From the IMG/VR virus record IMGVR_UViG_3300007963_000015, positions 1-39,263 of that record: DNA of 39,263 nt. One strand, 5' to 3'. This DNA comes from a virus. The position numbers and the translations under genes are program-made. Positions 13,970 through 21,131 of the stretch are shown here, one piece after another. The stretch's first letter is position 1. Each line of letters begins with the position of its first letter. Under the pieces are notes generated by a model. That model saw only the letters and a program-made list of their open reading frames with translations. It had not been told where the DNA came from and searched no databases.

Positions 13970-14249
13970 CACTAATGAAGAAAGGTTTCTGAAGGAAACG
14001 CACCAGTTGTTTTCTTCAGATAATGGCAAGCGGGTTCTGGAGTATCTTCGGCGTGTTCTTCATGTTGAGGATACTTTGGAACCTGAAGAACACTTAAATC
14101 GTGATTTAGAAGCCTCTGGTAGAGCAGAACGAGTACACATAGACCCGATTGGGTTTGCTAAGAGGCAGGGAATGAAATCCGCATACTATAAAATCGAAGC
14201 CCTGATTAGGCAGGGTGATAGAATGTCAAAGGAGAAAGACAGTGAATGA
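13932..14249 (+). CDS. Bbp19-like small phage protein, 105 aa
   Basis: The segment F-L-K-E-T-H-Q-L-F-S-S-D-N-G-K-R-V-L-E-Y-L-R-R matches the core of the small Bbp19-type proteins often found near portal and scaffold genes in podoviruses. Their function is unknown. The GTG start at 13932 has AAGG five bases upstream and lies 38 nt inside the preceding gene; a later start is possible because the recognisable domain begins about residue 17. Its stop overlaps the scaffold start by 8 nt. The family match is from memory. Confidence 0.7.
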   Translation: MVNTQRTDRLLFNTNEERFLKETHQLFSSDNGKRVLEYLRRVLHVEDTLEPEEHLNRDLEASGRAERVHIDPIGFAKRQGMKSAYYKIEALIRQGDRMSKEKDSE

Positions 14250-15060
14250 AATAAATGATCTGGAAGAACACCTTCCAATCGACATGGACGGCAGGGACGC
14301 AATCCTTGGCAAGTTCAACAGTGTCGATGATCTAGCAAAGTCCTATGTAGGACTGGAAAAGAAAATGGGACAGGGCAAAAGAGTCCCTCAAGAAGAAGCC
14401 TCGCAAGAAGAGTGGCGTGAGTTTTACCAAGAACTTGGTGCTCCTTCTTCAGCAGACGCATATCAGACTCCTGAAGAAATGCCTGAAGGTTTTGCTGATA
14501 TGATGCAAAGAGCAAGAAATGTTGCACATGAAAAAGGACTGACTCAAGATCAGTTTGGAAACATGATTGAGCCATTTCTTCAAGCTGAAAAAGAACGGCA
14601 AGTCGTTGCTGACAATGCCGTGAAAGAAAGTCAGGACCGTTGGAAGCGACAACTACAAGAGCAATATGGGGCCGAATATGAGTCTAAATCTGCATTAGCC
14701 CAACGTGCGTATGAGTCTGTCGTGAATAACAACCCTGATCTACAGAATGTGTTTGATGCAACTGGAATGGGGCACCACCCCGCTGTTATGGACTTTATGG
14801 TTAGAATGGGATCTGGAATGTCAGACGAAGTAGTACCCTCTGGTAGTGGTGGTGATGTCCTTGGATTTGACCCTGCTGGGCTTGCGGCTCGTGCTAGGAA
14901 ACTCGCTAAAATGGGAGCAATCCACAATAATCGCCATCCTGATTACGAAGAACACTTCAAAGAGTTTATGGATATTCAACAGAAGTTGGCTGAAGAAGGC
15001 TACGAAGGAATGAGCGATCCTCGCCTTCAGCCTTCTGGCGGATGGGTTTCTGGAAGATAA
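14242..15060 (+). CDS. Scaffolding (capsid assembly) protein, 272 aa
   Basis: Scaffolds guide coat subunits into a procapsid and then leave it. The protein is very acidic and helical, with a central region rich in Q, E and R (about residues 95-155) and no cysteine. Near the N-terminus it has DGRDAILGKFNSVDDLAKSY, a pattern frequent in T7-like scaffold proteins, followed by GAPSSADAY. It sits directly upstream of the coat gene, the classical place. The GTG at 14242 follows AAAGGAG with about seven bases spacing, a far better start than the open frame at 14215. The C-terminus is more mixed, with a helix that may bind the coat protein. Confidence 0.85.
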   Translation: MNEINDLEEHLPIDMDGRDAILGKFNSVDDLAKSYVGLEKKMGQGKRVPQEEASQEEWREFYQELGAPSSADAYQTPEEMPEGFADMMQRARNVAHEKGLTQDQFGNMIEPFLQAEKERQVVADNAVKESQDRWKRQLQEQYGAEYESKSALAQRAYESVVNNNPDLQNVFDATGMGHHPAVMDFMVRMGSGMSDEVVPSGSGGDVLGFDPAGLAARARKLAKMGAIHNNRHPDYEEHFKEFMDIQQKLAEEGYEGMSDPRLQPSGGWVSGR

Positions 15061-15233
15061 TACTTGACAAATAGTTTTTTTTAGGAACGATTTGTTATAC
15101 CCGATAACCGAGAGGCCGGGTTGACGGTAGGAAAGACTGCCGACTGAGGGCTTGCGTAGTAGCCAAGAGGAGCCGGGTTGCCGATAACTCTTCGACGATA
15201 ATGTTAACCATTGTCAATGAAGGGTTTTTAATC
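15061..15233 (+). promoter_or_regulatory. Structured leader upstream of the coat gene
   Basis: This 173-nt gap between scaffold and coat genes holds ordered repeats and hairpins. CCGATAAC occurs at 15101-15108 and 15181-15188. GCCGGGTTG occurs at 15115-15123 and 15172-15180. Between them, CGGTAG-GAAAGA-CTGCCG (with one G-U pair) and GGCT...AGCC form two hairpins. A TTGACA is at 15064-15069, but the next TTATAC is 25 bases away, too far for a normal promoter. The element may be a structured RNA that sets coat protein level or mRNA stability. I cannot name a family. Confidence 0.55.
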
Positions 15234-16577
15234 ATGACAATGACTGGTCTTGGTAACCTCGCTGGTTCCGGTGTTGGCGGTTCTGGCGACGGTGGCGTTA
15301 ATGTTTTTGACGGCACTGGTCCGTCGCTTTCTAATCTTTATAAGCAGGTCTACACCGATCTCATTCGTTTGCAGATCCAGCAGTATGACTCTGTTCTTTC
15401 TGACACGCTCATGGGTGAAACCATTGAGGGTGAAGTTAAGTCTTTCGATAAGTACCTGAAGCACGATGTAAGCGAAATTAAAACTCGTGCCCGTTTCGGC
15501 GAGTTGGGTGCAGGAGACAATAAATACAGCACTACAGACAATGAGCGTCGTCTCATTGAACCGCTGTTCTTTGAGTATTCCGAGTTGTTTGATCCTCGTG
15601 ACGAGGTTGGACTTCTTCGTGCAATCGCGCCGGATGGTCAGTACCTTCGTAACATCGGTGCTATCTTTAATCAGAAGAAAGACCTTTTGATTCTAGATGC
15701 TCTGAAAAATGACGTTCTTGTTCAGACTCGTACTGGTGACGGCGTTACCGCTAACACCGCTATGGCTTTTGGAACAAAGATTTCTGCAACCGAATGTACA
15801 GGAACTGCTGATCTTTCTGCCGCTGGTGCAATCACCCTTAAAGGTGGATACGAAGGTTTTGAAATTGGCTGTAAACTAGCCAAGAAAGCTACTGGCAATC
15901 CTCAAAACGACAAAACTCCTTTGATTCGCTACAAAACAGATGGCGATCTTGAAGGTGATGCCGCCGCTGGTGCTAATATGCTTGAGGTTGCTGGTACTGG
16001 AATCAACGTCAAAGTTGCTGATCCAAACTACCACCCAGCCGCCACTACTGGCCTTAACGGCGTTACTCCCATGAACATTGAGAAGTTGATTCGTGCAAGG
16101 CAGAAGTTGGATGCTAACAACGCCTTGATGCCGGGTATGCCTTACATTTGCCTGATGCACCCGAATAACTTTTACAGCCTAATGTCCGATGCTGATGACA
16201 CTCGTTTTACTAGCATTGACTTTAACGAAGGCAAGCCGCTCTTTGGTGGCGAAGCTTTTGTGTACATGGGCTTCCAGTTCCGTTTGAGCAATCTCCTTCC
16301 TCAGGTAACTTTTGAGGGACCGACTGGAGACGGTTCTGCTGTTGACGGTAAAGAAACTATTACTGCCGCAGACGAAGACTCAAACGCCATTCGCTACGTT
16401 TACTTCTACACCCCGGCTTGCGGAGTCTTTGGTATGAACCAAGGTATGCAGATCCGTTTTGACGAGATCCCGGAGCGTGGATATGCCCTTCAGATGTACC
16501 ACGCTGTTGGTATGAACGGCATTCGTATGGACGGTGATTGCATGGTTCGTGTTGCTTGTGTTGACGAGGGTGCTTAA
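15234..16577 (+). CDS. Major capsid (coat) protein, 447 aa
   Basis: This is the shell-forming subunit. It follows the scaffold gene, has the expected size, and shows features common to podovirus coat proteins: a glycine-rich N-terminus, then LYKQVYTDLIRLQIQQ, a long alpha/beta middle with LRAIAPDGQYLRNIG, and a C-terminal part with ACGVFGMNQGMQIRFDEIP and HAVGMNGIRMDGDCMVRVAC. This last part resembles the ends of HK97-fold coat proteins in marine podoviruses. The ATG at 15234 has GAAGGG about ten bases upstream; the ATG at 15201 lacks one. A structured leader precedes the gene, and a terminator follows the next two genes, fitting high expression of this block. Confidence 0.88.
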   Translation: MTMTGLGNLAGSGVGGSGDGGVNVFDGTGPSLSNLYKQVYTDLIRLQIQQYDSVLSDTLMGETIEGEVKSFDKYLKHDVSEIKTRARFGELGAGDNKYSTTDNERRLIEPLFFEYSELFDPRDEVGLLRAIAPDGQYLRNIGAIFNQKKDLLILDALKNDVLVQTRTGDGVTANTAMAFGTKISATECTGTADLSAAGAITLKGGYEGFEIGCKLAKKATGNPQNDKTPLIRYKTDGDLEGDAAAGANMLEVAGTGINVKVADPNYHPAATTGLNGVTPMNIEKLIRARQKLDANNALMPGMPYICLMHPNNFYSLMSDADDTRFTSIDFNEGKPLFGGEAFVYMGFQFRLSNLLPQVTFEGPTGDGSAVDGKETITAADEDSNAIRYVYFYTPACGVFGMNQGMQIRFDEIPERGYALQMYHAVGMNGIRMDGDCMVRVACVDEGA

Positions 16578-16601
16578 TCAGTAGTTTAGAAGGAGGCGGC
16601 A

Positions 16602-17081
16602 ATGCCTAAATCTCACGCTCAATCAGATACGATTCTGCGTAGGTTTATAGGCAGTGCCGCCTCTCCTATTGCTACGACTTACGTTAACTTGTTGACCACA
16701 ATGCCTACGTCCTCGAATCCCACGGGTTGGGTAGAGTGGCGAAGTGCAACTGATACGCCGATTGATAGGATTAGAATCCACGGATCTTCTTCTTCAGGAT
16801 CGCCGTATTGGAGTGAGCCATTTGTCGATTCAAATCTGAAGTACATTAAAAACATTGGGCTGGTCATCTGGTCTGATACAGAAACTCAGACATTGTTAGA
16901 CGGTTCACAAACTGCGGTTGGAGTTGGAGTCTTTACGACTGCATCAACTACTTACAGTTCAGGGGTTCCTACGGACCTCACTGATTTGATCTACTGGCAA
17001 GAGTTGCCGAGTAGTCTGACTTTTATAAACGAAGAAGCCGTTGTGTTTCTAGACGGCAATTTGAAAGTTACGGAGCAGTAA
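16602..17081 (+). CDS. Probable minor virion protein, 159 aa
   Basis: No family is recognised. The protein is rich in S, T and short beta-like stretches (LVIWSDTETQTLL, LTFINEEAVVFLDGNLKV) and has no charge-dense region, consistent with a small structural or decoration protein. The ATG follows a strong AAGGAGGCGGCA ribosome-binding site, suggesting high expression. It lies 24 nt after the coat gene and 1 nt before the next gene, and all three precede a terminator. A head-decoration or head-completion role is inferred from this context only. Confidence 0.68.
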   Translation: MPKSHAQSDTILRRFIGSAASPIATTYVNLLTTMPTSSNPTGWVEWRSATDTPIDRIRIHGSSSSGSPYWSEPFVDSNLKYIKNIGLVIWSDTETQTLLDGSQTAVGVGVFTTASTTYSSGVPTDLTDLIYWQELPSSLTFINEEAVVFLDGNLKVTEQ

Positions 17082-17082
17082 C

Positions 17083-17817
17083 ATGAGTTCAAAAGGATCT
17101 GCTTCCGACTCGGCAAACGTGAATGTCGTTCGGAATCCAAAGGTTCATGCGGAACCTATTAACCTTTCGGTTAAGGGTATGTTTCATTTTAAGATTGAGC
17201 GAGCAGGTGGACTTGTAGAAGAGTTCACGGCTCCAAACTTGGTCACTCAGCATGGACTTGAGCAGTTGCTTACTGGCATTGCTACAAAGTCAACTACCAA
17301 CAACTTCGCAAGTGCGGCAAATAGTTACACTAGCAGAAAGTGCGGCTTGTTTCTTTCGACTACCGCCGTTCCCGGTAGTGGTGGCGGTTCTACACAAGGA
17401 TCTGCCAGCATTGATTTGGATGATAGCACTGGCAGTGGTGGTACTGCTTACTGCGGAAGTGCTGGTTCTGTAACCAATACTGGACCTGCAACTAACTTCA
17501 GTGAAGTTCTCGATAGTAGTAACAATCTTCTTTATATGCTTGGTGATGGTAGTGCTGGCGGAGGCGAGGCTGAGTGTGTTTTTGGAACCACGGCTGTTCA
17601 AGCAGGAACAGGAGCAAAAAGAAAAGTCGTATCTGCTGGAGTTAAAGTCGATGCTACTGATGCTAGTGGAACGATTAAAACTGCTGGTATTTGCATTGGT
17701 GATGTGGGAAGTCCAACTGCCGCCGCCGCAAAAGTCTTTTGCGTTGCTACTATTAGCGATGTGGCTCTTACTAATGGCGATTCTCTGACAACGACATACA
17801 CCATCGAGTTAACTTAA
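17083..17817 (+). CDS. Probable virion protein, 244 aa, glycine/serine/alanine-rich
   Basis: I recognise no family. After a polar N-terminus comes FHFKIERAGGLVEEFTAPNLVTQHGLEQLL, a pattern seen at the start of several phage particle proteins. A long G/S/T/A-rich middle (about residues 90-170) and beta-like repeats near the C-terminus (VKVDATDASGTIKTAG, TLTTTYTIEL-like end) follow. Five cysteines are present, four in the last two thirds. It ends the coat cluster, just before a terminator. A decoration or surface protein is likely but not shown. Confidence 0.68.
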   Translation: MSSKGSASDSANVNVVRNPKVHAEPINLSVKGMFHFKIERAGGLVEEFTAPNLVTQHGLEQLLTGIATKSTTNNFASAANSYTSRKCGLFLSTTAVPGSGGGSTQGSASIDLDDSTGSGGTAYCGSAGSVTNTGPATNFSEVLDSSNNLLYMLGDGSAGGGEAECVFGTTAVQAGTGAKRKVVSAGVKVDATDASGTIKTAGICIGDVGSPTAAAAKVFCVATISDVALTNGDSLTTTYTIELT

Positions 17818-17836
17818 TCTTGGCCTTTCTTCTGGG

Positions 17837-17875
17837 GGGGACGGTTTAGTGCGGGCTACCGTCCCCTCCTTTGTT
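17837..17875 (+). terminator. Rho-independent terminator or attenuator after the coat cluster
   Basis: GGGGACGGT (17837-17845) pairs perfectly with ACCGTCCCC (17858-17866), followed by TCCTTTGTTT. The stem is strong and the T tract imperfect, so part of the transcription may continue into the tail genes, lowering their level relative to coat protein. Confidence 0.78.
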
Positions 17876-17886
17876 TCGGAGGATTG

Positions 17887-18249
17887 TTGGCTACACCATT
17901 CGATCCCTCTAACCCGGAACCTAGAGGGCTAGAAAGTCCTTTAATATCTATTGCCGATCTGAAGACTCAGGTCGCAAATGGTGATATTTTACTTGCAACT
18001 CAAGATAGTCTAACTGACGAGTGGTTTTGGTCTGGTCCATTTGAATGGGTCGAAGACGAAGACGACGGTTGGGTTTCTTTTCGATTTGGTGCTTTCGTAT
18101 GGAAAGACCAAACAAGATTTCCGGATCGAAAAGCTTTAGTCAGAGTTTCAAATATGGCTTTGGTAAGACTTCCTAAAATAAGCTCACCTTCTTATCAAGA
18201 AATTAATGAAGAATATAGAGCCGGGTGGCCAGAGCCTCCGTCATGGTAA
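17887..18249 (+). CDS. Unknown tryptophan-rich protein, 120 aa
   Basis: The protein is acidic with clustered aromatics (DEWFWSGPFEWVEDEDDGWVSFRFG) and ends in P-E-P-P-S-W. No family is recognised. The start is probably TTG at 17887, which gives MATPFDPSN and has GGAGGA just upstream. The TTG at 17884 is too near the ribosome-binding site. It follows the terminator closely and overlaps the giant tail gene by 25 nt. It may be a partner or assembly factor for that protein, inferred from overlap only. Confidence 0.6.
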   Translation: MATPFDPSNPEPRGLESPLISIADLKTQVANGDILLATQDSLTDEWFWSGPFEWVEDEDDGWVSFRFGAFVWKDQTRFPDRKALVRVSNMALVRLPKISSPSYQEINEEYRAGWPEPPSW

Positions 18250-21131
18250 TAGCAGGAAATTCTTGGATACGGGCTGGCACTGGAACTAGTGGCGAACCTG
18301 CTCAAATAAACGGAGTCAATGAAGCCGCCAACTACACAATGTCTTCAACGACTGAAGTTATTTCTCTTTGTGCAGGAGCGGCAGACAATAACGATAGATT
18401 TGAGCCTGATGATACAAGCGAAGGCAGTGCTACGCTTTCTCATCGAGTAGTAGGGACTACTAGTTGGAGCACAACGGGAACTTCTAGCACAGCAAACGGT
18501 CCTTATATTGCATCGAACTCTGTTCTTGTTCATGACACTGCTGTTTCTTCAACAATGCAGGTAACAAGCCCCCCTTCTGGAGAAAATGCTAATGACTATG
18601 TAGCGGCAGGAAGGCAACACGAAACTTCAAATCGTTTGGACATGGCGGCTGAGTGCCGAAGAGGTTGGACAGAAGTACAGTTTGGTGTTGGCTTTGGTTC
18701 TAGTACAAGTGCGGGAGCACAGTATGAGTTTAGGGTTGCGTGGCAGGCAAAAGATGGCAACCTAAATACTATACTTGCTTCGAGGTTAACAAGTGCATCT
18801 TCTGCTGTAGATTATACACGATCTGCTACTGAAGCAGTCGGCGTTGCTGATGATCTCACCCTTGGACATGGAAGATCATTAAGTGATAATGTAACAAGAT
18901 TTTTTTCCATTAATCCTCCTGAAGCCGTTTCGACAAAAACTGTAAACTACACAAGAGCGGCTAGCAGTTTTCCTTTTGCTTTTGACACTATTATTGATCC
19001 AAAGATTCAGGTTGAAAAAGTTCTTTCTGAATCAATAACATCAGGTGATTCAGTTCTCCCTGACCACGATCAGGCTTATACAAGAACTCCAGACGATGAG
19101 TCTGTTGTTGCTTCTGACTCTGCTGTTGTTTCGATTAGTTTTGTAAAAACTGACGGTGTAACAGTAAGCGATTCAGGAGCAAGAGATCACGATCAAGCAT
19201 ACACAAGGGCACCTGATGACGAGTCTGTAACAGTAGGAGACTCAGCATCTTTAGCAATCGCATTTGTTGCAGATGATTCTTTAGCAGTCTCTGACACACC
19301 TGTTGTTGACGAAGACAATGCATACACAAGAGCACCGGATGACGAATCGGTTGCTGTTTTTGATGACGCTACTTTTGCTCTCTCTATTGTTCAACAAGAT
19401 GGTGTTGCTGTTGCAGATACCCCTGTAACAGATCACGACGATGACCAACTCGCTGTTGCAGAAGACACTTTTACGGTATCTGATTCTGTTTCTTTGGTTA
19501 TTAGCGTTGCCCCTGATTCTTCTGTTCAGGTAGATGATGAACCTACTGTAGACGAAGACAACGTTGTAACTAGGGCTAAACAAGAAGATGTTGCTGTTGC
19601 CGACGATGTATTGCTGGCTGTTTCTTTGGGTGTTTCCGAAGGAGCAACCGTTAGCGACAGCATTGCAACGGACCATGATAACGACCAGCAGGATACGGCT
19701 TCTGAACTTGCAACTGTTTCTGATTCCGTTTCAACAGTTGCTACATTTGCAGTTACACCAGAGGATGCGTTTGTAGTATCAGACAGCGTTTCTTCTGCTA
19801 TTTCTACAACCACAAGCAATACTGAATCATTAACGATTTCTGATTCGGTTGATACTGCTATTGCATTTGTAGAAACGCCTTCAGATGCGGCTGTAGTTTC
19901 TGAAGATGTTAATGCAGACAAAGATGGTTCAGTTACAAGACAACTTTCTGAGCCTGTTCTTGTTGACGATAGCGTCAATCTTGGGCTGTCACTGGTTACT
20001 CCTGATACAGGAACAGTTAGTGATTCTGCAAATGCAGTTAAAGGATCTCCTCTTGTCAGAGAAGTAGAAGATTCTATATCAGCCGGAGACGGAACTGGTA
20101 TTGGAATCGGAATCGATGTTGGGGATCAGTTCGAGATTGATGACCGTGGAAACCTTACTCACGGCAGAAATCCTGAAGAAGAAGTTAGCATTGATGACTT
20201 CCCCCTAAAAACAAGACAGCCAAAATGCGGTGCAGGAGTAGAAGATTCTAATATCCTCGACATTACCTTTATAAAGGTAAGCGAAGTAACTGTTGGCGAC
20301 TCTGCTACTGCAAATAAACAACAAGACCTTGAAGAGCAAATCACGGATGAAGCAGGAGTAACTGATTCCGTAACGCTTGTTCAACCAATAAGAAGAGAAA
20401 TAACAGCCACCATCGTTGGTGATGGGGGCATTGATCCAAATCTAATGAAAGAGGCACAAGCCGTGGCTACCATAGATGTTTGGAATGTGGCATTGAATGC
20501 CTTGGGTATTAGCACTTTGGAGACAACCACTGGCAATAATCCTCAGCAGACACTGCTTAACAACACATTCCCCTTGTTTAGAAAACAGTTCTTATCTGAC
20601 CATCTATGGAATGGTGCTAAGAAAACAGCAGACCTTACCAAACTGGACGTAAACACCACCGATCAGTCAGTGGCTAATCGTTGGAAGTACGTCTATGTCC
20701 TTCCCACAGACTGCATGAGGGTTTGGCGTTTGAACGGTCAGGAAAACAAACCCGTTCATGTTGGAGGCAACTCTAATATCTACACCAATAGGTGGGAGAT
20801 TGAAGTTGTTACCAAAGGAACTACAGGTGGCGACACCAATACAGGTAAGTACAGAGCATTATGCACTAACGAAGACGAAGCTCGCATTGAGTATGTCTTT
20901 GATGTAGGAAATGATATTGATCTGCTTGGTCCACTTACACAGCACGCAATGGGATTAACACTTGCCGCATTTGTTGCTACTAACTTTGGTAAGTCTGCAA
21001 GTGAAATAGCACAACTTGAGGCTCAAGCTAATAATGCTATTACAGCCGCTAAGGGTGTAGACGGTCAGGAAGGTACTCCTCAAATGTTTGGAGATACCAG
21101 TCTTTTGGGCGTTAGGTCGATTGGCTACTAA
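18225..21131 (+). CDS. Giant repeat protein fused to tail tubular protein A (adaptor), 968 aa
   Basis: The last ~225 residues (from about 743) are a T7 gp11-type adaptor. The signs are VATIDVWNVALNALGI, then LFRKQFLSDHLWNGAKK, YVLPTDCMRVWRLNG, EARIEYVFDVGND and LTQHAMGLTLAAFVATNFG. Such adaptors are normally about 200 aa and stand alone. Here one uninterrupted frame adds about 740 residues in front. Residues 1-~210 look beta-rich. From about 279 there are tandem, acidic ~41-residue repeats with DHDQAYTRAPDDESV and TVSDS/VVSDS motifs. I found no ribosome-binding site near the ATG that opens the adaptor part, so a true fusion is likely. In T7 the fibre docks where gp11 meets gp12, so this extension may serve as a fibre. 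The start is GTG 18225 or ATG 18243. Confidence 0.85.
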   Translation: MARASVMVIAGNSWIRAGTGTSGEPAQINGVNEAANYTMSSTTEVISLCAGAADNNDRFEPDDTSEGSATLSHRVVGTTSWSTTGTSSTANGPYIASNSVLVHDTAVSSTMQVTSPPSGENANDYVAAGRQHETSNRLDMAAECRRGWTEVQFGVGFGSSTSAGAQYEFRVAWQAKDGNLNTILASRLTSASSAVDYTRSATEAVGVADDLTLGHGRSLSDNVTRFFSINPPEAVSTKTVNYTRAASSFPFAFDTIIDPKIQVEKVLSESITSGDSVLPDHDQAYTRTPDDESVVASDSAVVSISFVKTDGVTVSDSGARDHDQAYTRAPDDESVTVGDSASLAIAFVADDSLAVSDTPVVDEDNAYTRAPDDESVAVFDDATFALSIVQQDGVAVADTPVTDHDDDQLAVAEDTFTVSDSVSLVISVAPDSSVQVDDEPTVDEDNVVTRAKQEDVAVADDVLLAVSLGVSEGATVSDSIATDHDNDQQDTASELATVSDSVSTVATFAVTPEDAFVVSDSVSSAISTTTSNTESLTISDSVDTAIAFVETPSDAAVVSEDVNADKDGSVTRQLSEPVLVDDSVNLGLSLVTPDTGTVSDSANAVKGSPLVREVEDSISAGDGTGIGIGIDVGDQFEIDDRGNLTHGRNPEEEVSIDDFPLKTRQPKCGAGVEDSNILDITFIKVSEVTVGDSATANKQQDLEEQITDEAGVTDSVTLVQPIRREITATIVGDGGIDPNLMKEAQAVATIDVWNVALNALGISTLETTTGNNPQQTLLNNTFPLFRKQFLSDHLWNGAKKTADLTKLDVNTTDQSVANRWKYVYVLPTDCMRVWRLNGQENKPVHVGGNSNIYTNRWEIEVVTKGTTGGDTNTGKYRALCTNEDEARIEYVFDVGNDIDLLGPLTQHAMGLTLAAFVATNFGKSASEIAQLEAQANNAITAAKGVDGQEGTPQMFGDTSLLGVRSIGY
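19063..20040 (+). repeat. Tandem ~41-residue acidic repeats within the adaptor fusion
   Basis: The DNA encodes successive units beginning DHDQAYTRTPDDESV, DHDQAYTRAPDDESV and DEDNAYTRAPDDESV, about 123 bases apart. More diverged units follow with DHDDDQ, DEDNVVTR and DHDNDQ openings and VSDSV cores. Early units are most alike and later ones drift. The many D residues may bind calcium. Nucleotide identity between units is moderate, so the array looks old rather than freshly expanded. Confidence 0.8.

Noticed and set aside
15064-15100. Promoter TTGACA ... TTATAC before the coat gene
   Set aside because: The spacer is 25 bases, well outside the workable 16-18 range, and no better -10 is present.
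20443-21131. Separate adaptor gene starting at the internal ATG at 20443
   Set aside because: No ribosome-binding site lies at normal distance (the nearest G run is about 16 bases away), and the frame is open without interruption from the repeat region.
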